DNA of 64,000 nucleotides from Harmothoe impar (taxonomy: Eukaryota; Annelida; Polychaeta; Phyllodocida; Polynoidae), in assembly GCA_947462335.1 (NCBI GenBank), contig OX381718.1, positions 39,400,976 to 39,464,975 of the forward strand. The letters are read 5' to 3'. Shown piece by piece: positions 1 to 11,048 of the stretch (the stretch's first letter is position 1; the number at the start of each line of letters is the position of its first letter). The notes beneath the pieces are model-generated. The model saw only the letters and a program-made list of their open reading frames with translations. It was not told the DNA's origin and searched no databases. The position numbers were made by a program, and so were the translations under genes.

Positions 1-938
1 ACCACTTCCGGTTTCAGCTTTCTTGGCCAAGACACGTTGAGTCTCGGCAGTGCAATGGGTTCATTTTGCCTCATTTTTAAAGTACTATGGACATGTACAA
101 CAGCTTGTATTCTCCATTGTGGTGATTCCAAAATACAACCATCCTTAATTACAATGACAGTAGGCTTTACCACCTGCCTCTTGACTGGTGCTTCAGTCAT
201 GCATCTCAAAATTACTTGCTCCCCTTTTTCCCCTGGTGCCACAATTACACTGTTATCTAGTGGTGAAATCTTAAAAATGTGGGAAGACTTGTTCCCGGCT
301 GCAAATATTTGAATATCACAATCATCCGGTGCAAACCCATTGACCAACTGACTCTCACATGATTTAGCCAGATTCTCTACATCCGGCCAGCATACCTTGG
401 GTCTTTTTCCCAGACAATTGAGTGGTGTAAAAGAAGATTTAGTCATGGTGTGTAACACCACACTGCTCCTCCCCTGCACCACTCTCAAGTGATCATCCAC
501 CAACGGCACCGGTACATAAAACAATGAATATAAAATAAATCTGTCGGCATCAACCGCTGGTAGCACAGCTCTGAAAGCAAGGTGATCATTAGCTTCCCAC
601 ATTGGGACCACAGCCACATATTGGTAGTACCACACTGGAGGCAACGCCTCATACCCCTTCTTTTCAATATTTACAATTATGTCAGTTAATTGATTAAAAT
701 TTATAATATTTTCTGTCAACCATCCTCGCTCCACCTCTGCTCTCTTTTGGTGATAGTCTTTAACAGTCTGTATGTATGAATTAAATGCAAACTCGGCCTC
801 CTGGAGGGCCACATCCAGTGCTCTGGCCACTTTCAGTCCACTTATGGCCTCGAAGTCACTTTTCTCCGCTTGCCTGTTCATAGCCACTTGTCTTAAAGCC
901 TCTGGTGACAGATTTTGGACAGTGTCAATATGGTTCTT
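1..938 (-). CDS. Retroelement Env-like protein, partial (runs off window)
   Basis: Reading the minus strand down from 938, one frame stays open for 312 codons to base 1. It is cut by the window edge; an in-frame TGA lies at 941-939 and the first ATG is at 881. An N-terminal helical, charged region (motif QKRAEVERGWL) is followed by a pattern of aromatic, Leu and Pro residues: YYQYVAVVP, then HLAFRAVLPAV, then FILYSLFYVPVP. Next comes a Cys-spaced segment (KVCWP, KSCESQL, DDCDIQ, LRCMTE). That order resembles fusion-type Env proteins of insect errantivirus/metavirus-like LTR retroelements; this is recognition by eye, not a search. The frame may begin at a splice acceptor, since no ATG precedes the conserved-looking part. 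No LTR, protease or pol is visible nearby, so it may be an isolated fragment or a co-opted gene. The open frame argues against an old neutral relic. Confidence 0.5.
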
Positions 939-1277
939 TCAATATAGCAATCTTCATGACTTCTTATTCTAGGTTTCCCCACTCCTTCCCTCATACATAA
1001 TTATCATTCATAATCATACACATAATCATTACCCCATCTTATGTAATATTACGTAACCCTAATATGACCATGCACATACGTGCTGATCTCATTCTACACG
1101 GGGGTAGACCACTACATCAGCAAAACGTAGCCCAGGGCCTATAATAGGCTATAATAACTTTATCATCTGTAGGCCTAATTGCAGTCTATCAACAGTGCGA
1201 GTTTACATTTTCAGATAGTGTCAGGAAAGTAGGCTAGGCCTAAATGACCCACGATCCTTTACTTCTTCTTGATGCCT
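939..1277. other. No gene recognised
   Basis: AT-rich sequence upstream of the minus-strand open frame. No coding pattern, repeat or RNA gene could be supported. Confidence 0.4.
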
Positions 1278-1398
1278 AGGGAGTGTTCATTTATTATTTA
1301 CGCCTTTGACGAGGGGGGCATGAAACGTTCCACGTGCTCTCGAGGGGGGGCGTAAAAGATTTTCGTCCCTCCGCGCGAATAATGAATGAACACTCCCT
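1278..1398. repeat. 121-bp foldback element
   Basis: The two ends are inverted copies of about 20 bases (AGGGAGTGTTCATTTATTA at the left, its complement at the right with one or two changes). The centre is G-rich on one side. The right end abuts the next element directly. Probably a MITE or a solo palindrome. Confidence 0.6.
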
Positions 1399-2130
1399 CC
1401 CAGTGGGCAAACTCCAGTTGATTCAATGTTGATTCAATGTGTGTAGCGACATGATATCAGCAGTTGATACAGGGTTTGTCATTTGGTTGATATTGATGAG
1501 GTTTTGCCATGTTTTCAACCTAAATGCAGTATTCTTGTGTAGACACATTCCTTGCAATTTATATATTTTCATTACAACCTCCCCTCCACCTCATTTCTCC
1601 TAGACTAAATGCTAGTTCTAGCACCTTCCCGAGTAGGGGTATATGAATGGCCTCTGGCAATCACACTAAGAGGCTTTCATATCCGTTTCAAACTGACCTG
1701 GTCAGAACAGAGGCTTTATGTATTATTCTTAGTAACATAAAGGGTGTCTTGATGAAACCATGCATGTATTCTTGTCATTTAATTCCTATTTCCAACCAAA
1801 TGCACACACCATAGTTGTCAATGAAAATGAATGATATTTTGATCAATTATATACATTGATGACATAATATGAGCTTACAATTAGGGAAAATGGATATGGC
1901 ATGTAGATAGAAATGCCAAGAAGTAGGTTGTGGAGGCACCTAATGGGAAAGGTGGGAAACGCATGGTTGATTGAAGGTTGATATCCAAACATTGCACCAA
2001 TATTGAAATAGGTGTTGGTTGACAACGTTGAAATAGTAACATTGCATTATTGTTGAAAACAGGTTGATCTACCCTGTAACCCTATATCAACCAGTTGTCA
2101 ACGTTGAATCAATGTGTTGTGCCCACTGGG
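1399..2130. mobile_element. CCCAGTGGGCA-ended non-autonomous transposon (732 bp)
   Basis: Perfect 11-bp terminal inverted repeats CCCAGTGGGCA / TGCCCACTGGG, with a degenerate inner inverted repeat rich in TTGATTCAA and AACGTTGAA. No coding capacity. Two other elements here (7113-9274 and 47645-47727) share the ends, so this is a family with variable interiors. The target duplication could not be set with confidence. Confidence 0.7.
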
Positions 2131-2849
2131 GCTTAGGGTATCTCAATGTGTCCCAATGTCTATCTCTTGAGCTATATGGTTTGCTAGGGGATTACATATG
2201 TGGGTCCATTGACTACTATTGTCGTAGTTACTAGATGGTAGAGTCTAAAAGTTACTGATATTCAGTAGGCCTAATACTCCTTCTGACCTAACTAGTATTA
2301 ATCCAAACATACACATGAGAATCATATAGCATTTCAAATGTCTTTATTTGCTATAAAACAGGCAAGTCAATTAAATCATATTAGGCATTGGGGTTATCAC
2401 AACGCTTCAATCAGTCTTAAACATTCTATTAAGGGCTAGTAAAGAGTAGGCCTAATACCAAAGTATAGTACAGCTCAAATATATACAGTATGAGAAAGTT
2501 CTCCATAGGTTAATTTTTGAGTTTGAGTTCTGCAAACATCTGTTACATCCCTCAAAAGGAGCCAATATATCCTCATACAACACAATGAACATCATGATGA
2601 GAAAAACACCAACATCAAATATCCGACCTTCCGCAAGTAAGATACACAAAAAACACCTACATTGATCAAGATAATCGGCAGCGAAAAAGTGAACGAAAAC
2701 CAGACAAGGTACAATCAAGCTTTAATATACGGCGTCTTTATTAAAGAAAACGTTCAGTATCATTTTACTGCAGTAACCATAAGTTGTACATCCACAAGAA
2801 TTACCTCGACTTCACATTCACCATTTAAATTCACAAACAGTCGAACACC
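2131..2849. other. No gene recognised
   Basis: AT-rich DNA between the element ending at 2130 and the Gag-like remnants. Short open frames on both strands look random. Confidence 0.4.
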
Positions 2850-3110
2850 CTACGTTTTGGGGAAACCACAATGAATCTCGGGAATTACTTCATCTTCAGC
2901 AACATAGTCAGGGAAGTCATTCTCACACACATCAATATCCACATCAGTAGAATTAACACTTCTGGCATAATGTGAGACACAATCGACATTCACTGACACA
3001 GGAATATCAATGACCACGTCGTTGATGGCAATGCATTCCGCTGCGACACAAGGAATATCTACATCAATCCCCTCAATAACAGTGACCTCACTCTCTTCTT
3101 CTAGGACCAT
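2850..3110 (-). CDS. Acidic 86-aa hypothetical protein downstream of Gag-like remnant
   Basis: Minus-strand ATG frame of 86 codons, rich in Asp, Glu, Val and Ile (for example VDIPV, DVDIDV, EDEVIP). It sits 50 bp downstream of the Gag-like remnant on the same strand and may be the start of its next ORF. I recognise no domain. The acidic composition is unusual for random AT-rich DNA, which mildly supports coding origin. Confidence 0.3.
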   Translation of the reverse strand: MVLEEESEVTVIEGIDVDIPCVAAECIAINDVVIDIPVSVNVDCVSHYARSVNSTDVDIDVCENDFPDYVAEDEVIPEIHCGFPKT

Positions 3111-3160
3111 ATGCTGGTTGAGGGGGTCTACTTCAATAGACCCACCGCGGAATCACATAG

Positions 3161-3820
3161 TCAGCCTGAATTTATGACCGCCTTGTCAGTGTGTGCACAT
3201 CTTAACATACCATGAGTGCTAGCTCTACATGTAGTGCACTCGTGTTTGAACGCACACCCACCACAATCCTGGCCACTCAAGAATACAATGCATGCAGCCC
3301 TTGTCTGCTGCGATGCGCTTCCAGCCTGAGAAGCTTGGGCCCGGGACCGGTCCGATTTTTCCCCGCCCACTCCCCGGCATTTACTACTACTAGACAAGAA
3401 ATTTTTACCACTAGCACCTACTAGCCTGGCTTGTTTAGTACCCGCGTACCCAAGGTGAAAATTAGAGAGAGCGGTGTCTACCCCACGAAAGGGTCCTCCC
3501 CATCAACAACACACTTGTCTGCCTTGACCAGAATGGCCGCATCATAATTAACCAAGGCCTTGAGATCATAAATCCCCTTGCTAGACATGGTGGCAACATA
3601 AATCATAAGAGCACGAAGACCCTTAGAAGGGACACCTTTGTCAATCAATTCATCAATCAATAACGACAGTAAAACAAGAAGTTTCTGGGAAGTGTCAATG
3701 GGATTGGCTTTGTCAGGTAGAAATTTGATAATATCAAACTTACTCCACTGCTTCTCACTATGGCGGAGAAGCTGGGCAAGCAGGTCACTCCCCTGAACTC
3801 CTGTTGAGTAACAAGGGAGG
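3161..3820 (-). pseudogene. Decayed retroelement Gag-like gene
   Basis: Two minus-strand frames together make one protein-like stretch. The upstream part (about 3820-3478) contains VQGSDLLAQLL, FDIIKFLP and RALMIYVATMSS ... LVNYDAAI, a pattern like the helical Gag-like domain of YR- and DIRS-like retroelements. It hits a TAG at 3478-3480. The downstream frame, shifted, continues at once as VDTALSNFHLGYAG and ends with a Cys/His cluster (CIVFLSGQDCGGCAFKHEC, then CRASTHGMLRC), like the terminal zinc-finger region of such proteins. A single frameshift near 3480 therefore breaks the gene. No RT follows, so this is a truncated relic. Family assignment is by pattern only. Confidence 0.45.
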
Positions 3821-3829
3821 GGACTGGCA

Positions 3830-5085
3830 GGTTACTACAACAAAGGCAGTTGGTAGGGAAGCCCTGGGGAGTGTGGGAGGAACTAGACTATAGTCCATCC
3901 CCCACCACCTGACATTTGGTTATATAAATTATGTACCATTATTGGTTTCATATAATTACTCAATATTGGACACGTATTGATATAGCTGATATGACGCAAT
4001 TTGGACTTTTCAGCGATATATCAAAATGTCAATCGCTATATTAATTATTATTGTTGTGCTATGCAGTGATTTTCATTGCTTGTGGGGGCTTACATACTGA
4101 GCTTTGTGCATTTTAAACCCTTCATTCTGCAATGGGATCACACGGAAGGAACATGGCTCGCTCTATTAATGTTTCCAGTTATGTTAATTATTTTTGTTGT
4201 TGTATGTGGTATTTATCATTGGTAGTTGGGCGAGAAACGCAGTTTTCATCATGCTATTAAGATCCTGATTACCCTATTAATATTTTGCGTTATATTATTA
4301 TTATTGTTGTTGTATGTGGTATTTATCATTGCTTTAGGGGCCTTACTGACTGATCTGTAAGTTAGTACTATGGAGGAGAGACGGCGCCACCAACATCAGG
4401 GAGAATTTCTGCTGCTATACACCTAGATGGTAGCACCATTCTGCGCCTGCAGCTATTCCTGCACTGGGGAACCCCCTCGGTCTAACGGGCTGACATGTCA
4501 ACCTTCAGAGTTAACCATGCAATGACTTATTCACAACTCAAAGTAATAATTCCCCAACGGAGAGATTAAACCACACTATCTGTGTGGCACCTGGTGTTAC
4601 TTATATAATGATGTAAAGGTGTCTACTTACAGTTATTGTGTTCTAATCAGCACTTTGGTCTAAAACCTTGTACCCTCTAGCCTAAAGGATAGCTCTGCTA
4701 GCCATGAGGCCATAGAGGATTGAGTACTTAATGAGTGTACAGTTATGTTCACACCAATTATGTATTATCCACCAATGTGATATACTTCTCATTTGTTCCC
4801 TATGTAAGAGTTCTTACTCTTTAACTAGGCCTATATGCTGTGGTATCTAAAATTGTTCCTGATCCTCCCCCTCTCTAAAGCAAGCCTTCTTCCATGTTCC
4901 TTTTGCATAACTTCTTTGTCATTAAATATATAATGTGGGAGGCGGCCAAGATTGTTCTGTAAATCCTTCAACTATGCTGTATATTGCATAAATGTGGCTT
5001 GGCTGTGAGGTCATCCCGGCCCCGTCATGTATAATGTACGGGCCATTCACCGTTACAGAGTTTTCTTGAAATCCAAATCACAGTG
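3830..5085. other. No gene recognised
   Basis: AT-rich DNA. A motif like TTGTTGTTGTATGTGGTATTTATCATTG recurs in parts near 4195 and 4308, indicating a local duplication of about 110 bp. Nothing else could be supported. Confidence 0.4.
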
Positions 5086-5088
5086 TGT

Positions 5089-5215
5089 AGTCTAGTGAAT
5101 TAAGGGAACGAATTGGCATTATACTTTATTACTGGATAAAAGTGCCAAAAGTTTTTTACACATGGTTTGAACCAAGAACTTTCAATTTTTTCCTTGCTCC
5201 AAAAGAAATTTCCAT
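5089..5215 (+). repeat. Dispersed repeat, copy 1 (inverted partner at 10195-10325)
   Basis: Contains TAGTCTAGTGAATTA, CTGGATAAAAGTGCC and TTTTTCCTTGCTCCAA in this order. The same three blocks occur in reverse complement near 10,325 down to 10,195. The copies are diverged (roughly 75% by eye). They may be independent copies of one interspersed repeat or the ends of a 5.2-kb unit. Confidence 0.55.
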
Positions 5216-7112
5216 GCTATCACCGTTTTTCAGCCATTTTGAAATGTGATCACCAAAATCATTGAAATAAACAGGAAATCTTAATTTGTAGAACTTTTAT
5301 AGAAATATTTAGGGCTGAAACCATACAAGATGCTTAACTGGTAACTATAAATGTAGGTTAATATCCAAATCTAAATCATGCATTAAAAATTCAAGATGGC
5401 TGCCCTTCATAAAGATGACTGTCAGATCACATGAAACCATATTTTTCAGGTTCATTTAGCTGTTTCTTTTGATTTGAAAAAAGGCTGAATCAGGGGGAAG
5501 GGGGTGATGCAACAGGATTGCCCCCACCCCAAACACAAAAAAAGAGAGAGGAGAGGAAAGATGGAGGAAAAGGAGAGAAGGAAATGAAAAGAAAGATTGG
5601 AAAACTAGCTCTTAATTTAAGAAAAGTATTTCAGGGGAGTAGATAGTATCTTTTCCTGGAGGGGGGGATTCATATATTTCTGAGCAGGTGGGGGAAAATG
5701 TGACTGGGGGGGGGGGGGTAGTTCTAGTTTTGCCCACCAGGGGGAACAGTGATAGCCAAAGAGTGAAAAATAGGCCACAAAATGCACTAGGGTACTTTCA
5801 AAGGCATTGGCTACCTTATATTTCTCACATTCAGATCTTCCTAGCATTAAAACAGGTTGGTTATGTATTTATGGGTTATATAAAAATGACCAAAAAATAG
5901 AAGTTTACCATTTCTATATTGGCTTAAACAGAGCGTTCCTTGGCGGAGTCCATTAGAATCATTAGAAAGAACAAAAAGGTCTATAATAAACATTTAGAGG
6001 ACTGTTTCCGATAGTAGGAGCATTGGAATTATATAGGTGATGTATGTACTCATAAAAACATGCATAAACCTGGACAAATTAAGAAGAAAACTAATTAATT
6101 TGTCACCTCAAAGTCCATGTTTGCATACAAGAAATCATCTTTTATCCCACCATGAGACAATACACATTCAGATTCTCTTTAAATTTGAACTGGGTAAGGA
6201 AAGTATATTTCCTGACAACATTATAAAATAAAAAAGACCTGTTTTCATATTCAATTTTTCACAAAGGGGTTTTTCCAAAGAAAAGAAGTGGGGAAATTGT
6301 GGATTGATTTATATGAGAACTTTCGTTTTTAATACAAGATAACCCCAATATATTGGTACTCTATATCATATGCAATAACCTGGGTGGTCTTTAAACATGA
6401 TACCATGTCTGTAATATGCTTCCCATCCTTCTACATAATGCATGTTTGCGGCCACTGCCCCTGCCTGACTGCTGAGGGCCGCCTATGGTATAGCACAGGT
6501 AGCCAGTGTGTTTGCTCTGCACTATGTTACTACATGCGCGACCAGGCTGTCTGTGGGCAAAGGTAACATAGGGCTTTAATGTAGAATATTCTCTTCTAAA
6601 TAATCGTTGGTGCAAGTGTTCTCTATTTATTGTGGGACATAATGCATTTAAAGCTTATCAACTGTTTTCAGTTATACATATTAACTCATGTTTGAGAAGT
6701 GATTTTGACAAAATGTGCAGAAATATTTGCTATATTTTATATAGATCTTGTACCAGGTTATTTCCAAATTCCCCTGAGAGCAGGGGCATTGTCACGCCTT
6801 CTGCCACCCCCCCTCCCCCCATTCCTCTTCTCAGGTTTGGGAGGAGGCATGCTGGGGCTGAGGGATTTCTTGAAGATGGAGGGGGGACGTGGTCCCTCCC
6901 CTACCATACACCTCCAATATCCCTCAACCTCACCTTCCATTCCATGTCCACTCTCCTCCCCTCCAGATCCCCTCCCATGCCCTGGCCTACCCCTGTGGCC
7001 TCTCCTCCCTCTACAACCTCTGTGTACTCAACCCTAGGGAAAGGGAAGCAGTTGGAGGGAAAGGGAAGCATTAGACAAAAAGGACATTCAGGAAATAGGA
7101 TGCAAAACAAAA
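5216..7112. other. No gene recognised; includes a pyrimidine-rich tract
   Basis: Purine-rich stretch at 5540-5600 and a G12 run near 5706. C/T-rich DNA from about 6795 to 7020 (CTCCCCTCC-type) creates several overlapping proline-rich open frames that I regard as low-complexity artefacts. No RNA gene seen. Confidence 0.4.
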
Positions 7113-7430
7113 CCCAGTGGGCATGCCACCACTGATTAGTAGCTGCTCTGGTGGCTAATGACCTTGCAGGGCGTATTATCCATTCAGGCAGCACACAATA
7201 GTTGGTAACATTTAGCATGGTATTTGTACTCAATAATTAACAGAATATTAAGCTTTTAATAAGTGATGCACATGCAGGGCTATATATGCCTCCCTTATTA
7301 GGCGGGGCCATGCAGCTCTGGTTAGCTACAACGGCTGAAGGGCTACAGAAACAGGACTTATTAATGGTGGTTTTCATAATAACTAAGAAGGCCTACATTT
7401 TTAGTCCTTATTAAGCAGTGTATCAACACC

Positions 7431-7860
7431 CCCTGATAAAGGCTGCTTTTGCACTGTCTAATAACCATCACATGTAAGACCTTATTTGGGGTTATGCAGG
7501 GCTGCAAAAGTAGGGCTTATTCATAGCTGATTAACTATTGTCTTTATTATGAATATCAAGCCCTGCAAATTAAGTTCTTATCAGTCAGTGCAAGATAAGT
7601 CCTTATTAAGCAGTGAATCGACATGCCCTGATAAAGGCTGCTTTTTCACTGTCTAATAACCATCACATGTAAGACCTTATTAGAGGTTCTGCAGGGCTGC
7701 AAAAGCAGGGCTTGTTAGTAACTGATTAACCATCTTCTTTATAATGGATATTAAGCCCCGCAAATGAAGCTCTTATTAATCAGTGCATTGACATCCCTTG
7801 ATAAGGACTGTATTTGTATTGTCTAAGAACCACTTTATGTCATAACATATTAATACCCAA
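7431..7860. repeat. Degenerate tandem repeat, period about 170-195 bp
   Basis: The block CCCTGATAAAGGCTGCTTTT recurs at 7431 and 7626, and a diverged form starts near 7796. Each is followed by TGTCTAATAACCATCACATG or a relative. Internal to the 7113-9274 element. Confidence 0.6.
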
Positions 7861-7954
7861 GGGTAAGTTGTGTGATCTTTGAGAATACTTTGTGTCTCCT
7901 TGTTGTCTTCTGTTCTGGTACCTATTTGAGGGGGGAATACACCATGATTCTACA

Positions 7955-8180
7955 AGGAGATTTGGTGGCCTAATGAGTAAGTCGCTGGACTTGTGTGTGA
8001 GAGGTCCTGGGTGCGATCCCAGAAGGAGCCACGGCACCAAATTTTCCCAAGAGTTGTCCTGACAGGAGTCGCGTCTGTAAGTGTCAGTAGACAGACTGCA
8101 GTGAACCTTCGGTGTCCTGGTCTCCCATGAGACTTGCACAGATCCGCTTCAGCCCGTAAAAGCATAATACACTTGCGACT
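7955..8180 (+). repeat. tRNA-derived SINE-like sequence
   Basis: An A-box-like segment (TGGCCTAATGAGTAAGTCGC) and a B-box-like segment (GGTGCGATCCC) lie about 35 bases apart, the spacing of an internal RNA polymerase III promoter. A conserved-looking non-tRNA body follows (about 8035-8180). It does not fold as an intact tRNA, so it is a SINE or tRNA-derived repeat rather than a tRNA gene. Confidence 0.6.
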
Positions 8181-8782
8181 GGTAAAAAGATAGCAGATAT
8201 CAGTGTTGACAAAGGTGGTCCTAGCCGGGAGGGGAAAAGGCTACAATGGACCACTGGAGACTCTGAGAAAAGGTTGTGACAGCAGCCATCCCACGCTATC
8301 TGACAGTGAGTACGGTCAAGGCACATTGCACCACAGTCACCAGTTGGTTATCAGGTGTGTCAGGTTTGCCAGGGTCAGTAGCTAGGATGTGTTCACAGTG
8401 GTTGACTATGACTTGTACACTGTCAATACAAACTCAATTTTGATATAATACTTTTAATCCCACTTTTCTGTATATTGTGAGAGGTTTGATAAAACCAAAC
8501 ACTTTTTTAGAAAAACTCATCCGGACCTTTTGCTTCTGCTTTACGCAAAGAAAATGGGTGCATAGCTGAAGAGAATAATACTTCCCATCTATTTCCAAAA
8601 TGAATTGAATGGGTTTTTCATTCAATCAGATTCAAATAAGACAGTTTTTGTTTGTATCTCACTGCAAATAAAGCCCTTTTTAGCCAGTGTGTGAGTATGA
8701 TATATGAAGGGCTGCTTTTGCAGTGTACCTAGGGTATGCTAGGGGTACAGTAAGGTTTAGGACCACCACTTATCATCAGCCC

Positions 8783-8850
8783 CACTAGCTCATGCAATAG
8801 CACACTGGACTTTACATCTGGAGGTAAGGAGTTCGATTCCCATTGACAAC
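8783..8850 (+). repeat. tRNA-like SINE head
   Basis: TAGCTCATGCAATAGCAC resembles an A box and GAGTTCGATTCCC is a near-consensus B box, about 35 bases downstream. No acceptor-stem pairing was seen, so it is taken as a SINE fragment. Confidence 0.5.
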
Positions 8851-9274
8851 ATTAATTTGTACAACAATCATGAATTTCCAATGTATGTATACTGAGCTGC
8901 TTATGAATGTTATATGCTTGAATAAACAGCAGAAAGTTTCAGTGGAATTCCTTTTTAAATAGTGGCACACTTCAGCTTATTACTAATCACTGCTTTGAAG
9001 TGCTTAATAAGAACTGCAGAGCAAGTCACTTATAAGTGCTGCTTTATAGCAGTGGGGTAGTGTCACAATTATAATCTTTGAATAAATTTGACTTTTGTTG
9101 CCCTTATTAGCTGAATTATTGAACCTCTTGATAACCACTGCTTTGAAGGGCTTAATAAGTGCTGCAGATTAGCTGACTAATAGTTCTTACATTCTAGCCA
9201 CAATATAGAAGGATAATAAGCACTTCATTGGAGAGCTTATTAGTCACTTATTAAGCGTTGCTGTGCCCACTGGG

Positions 9275-10194
9275 AAGAGTGTGGATTCACAGTCTTCCTT
9301 TTTGAAAGAAAAATCAACTAGAACAACCCCTGACTGCTGGCTGCAAATGAATCTATACAGCTCTCAGAACCCACCAGAAAAAACCCGTTTGCCTCGAGAT
9401 CTCGAAAATACCCTGTGGGTACCAAGCTCGCTGTACCCTGCTTGCAACTTTATATGTGACCTTAAGTTTTTATAAAAGGTCCACAAGTTCAGTTAAGCTC
9501 TCCAACCGCACCCCTTCTTTCCCCTCAATGCCACTCCCTCCTTCTCAATGTGTTCAAATATATGTTATAGGTGGGGGGCATGCCTTCAGGTGACAAAAGT
9601 ATTTTTCCAAAGGATCTCTCCCTCCAAAAAAATCCCAAACCAAATGATAGAGGCTAGATGTAGATCAGACCTTTCATAAAGTGTGTGCAAATTCATAAGA
9701 ATGGACTATTTGAAGGCTATAAGTTCAAAATTGTCTTGAGGGGGCATGCCCCCAAACCCCCCAGTGTGACAACTGCAGTTCACTTGTGGTGGCTGCAGCC
9801 CTTCGTTTGCGGTGTTCTGCTGCAATACCCATTCCATATAGATTGATCACATATCTCCCCTAGATAATCCTACTACTACCAATTTTGTAACCTAACAGGG
9901 TATAACATACATGAAAACACATAGAATTACCCTTAAAATATATGAGCGGTTAAAAAAGTACTATTGACAGCTTGTGAAAGTAATTAAAATGAAAGCATCA
10001 AGCCACAATTAGTTTTGCCTTTCAGCTTTAATTTTGCACCCATATTGCATTTTGGGGGGGCTGATTCTTTCATATTTATGACAATCAATGTCTATTACGG
10101 CAATATTATTAGGTCTCAATGCTAGAAACCTGCAAAAGATTAACTTATGAAATTATTATTGTCATCTTTCACATTTTTCAGGAAAACGACCCAA
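9275..10194. other. No gene recognised
   Basis: AT-rich DNA with short G runs (for example near 9735 and 10055). No feature could be supported. Confidence 0.4.
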
Positions 10195-10325
10195 AAATAG
10201 TGTTGCAGGACACTTTTTGCTTGGAGCAAGGAAAAATATTCAATAACATATATTTATCTACCTATAAACCAACTTTGGTACTTTTATCCAGAAATGAAGT
10301 ATATTTCCCCTAATTCACTAGACTA
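10195..10325 (-). repeat. Dispersed repeat, copy 2 (inverted partner at 5089)
   Basis: Reverse complement carries TAGTCTAGTGAATTA, CTGGATAAAAGTACC and TTTTTCCTTGCTCCAA in the same order as the copy at 5089-5215. Confidence 0.55.
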
Positions 10326-10998
10326 GTGGGAGCTCAATGTGCTAAGCCCACAAGAGGCTTAAAGGTAAGGTGGTATATGCCTTTGGTCTTGGCAGGCCTC
10401 CTCCTACTGCAGGAGGCTTAACTGCACATTAACATTCACAGGGAAAACACAGTAACAAGTCATATAAAGTCTGGCTAAAAGTGTCATAACCACCATACCC
10501 ATTGTTAATTTGGTAACTCAACCAGTGTGAAAGTATATGGTTCTACACAGTAGCGTGTGTGACTTTAATTTGTCTATGAGCCTATTGATAGATGGTTAAT
10601 ATTGTCCAGTGAGATTCTAGCAGTGCCATTCGAGGCTTAAAAAAGTATGTATGATATGGTTTATGGTCTTTATGATTATAAATATTGCCATTCGAGGCTT
10701 CAATGTATTAGTCTCACTTCAAGGTCAATCAAACTCACTTGCTGAGAGGTACAGTTTTATAACTGCTCAGCTCTCTGTGTACTTCTCTCTCTCTGTATGT
10801 ATTGTGTGTGCCCCTCGTCACCAGGCACGGCCTGTTTTATGCCCCTCTCGATGGAGTGATCAGGTGGAGCGGTGTGGCCTTCGGTCATCGGTTAATGGAC
10901 AACATGTGAGCAGGCGTTGAGAAGGAGAGCTGTGAGGTAGTTCCATGCCCGGCATTATGAGTAGATCCATGCATCAATCTAATACACAGCCTAGCTAT

Positions 10999-11048
10999 AC
11001 GGTTAACAGAACACTGTGACTCAACCCGCACAGTGGTCTGTTAACCGT
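10999..11048. repeat. 20-bp-stem hairpin
   Basis: ACGGTTAACAGAACACTGTG is followed after a 10-base loop by its inverted copy with one mismatch. Pairing does not extend beyond the stem. It is too short for a normal animal pre-miRNA; more likely a small palindrome. Confidence 0.6.

Larger units (their letters stand above)
7113..9274. mobile_element. 2.16-kb CCCAGTGGGCA-ended element
   Basis: Ends are CCCAGTGGGCA at 7113 and TGCCCACTGGG at 9264-9274, the same termini as the elements at 1399 and 47645. The inside is non-coding, with a 170-195 bp tandem repeat, two tRNA-like SINE heads and recurrent CTTATTA / TAATAAG words in both orientations. It may be one large non-autonomous element that took SINE insertions, or two smaller elements bracketing unrelated DNA. 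Confidence 0.55.

Noticed and set aside
6632..7135. 167-codon proline-rich frame
   Set aside because: Lies in a C/T-rich tract where several frames on both strands are open together.
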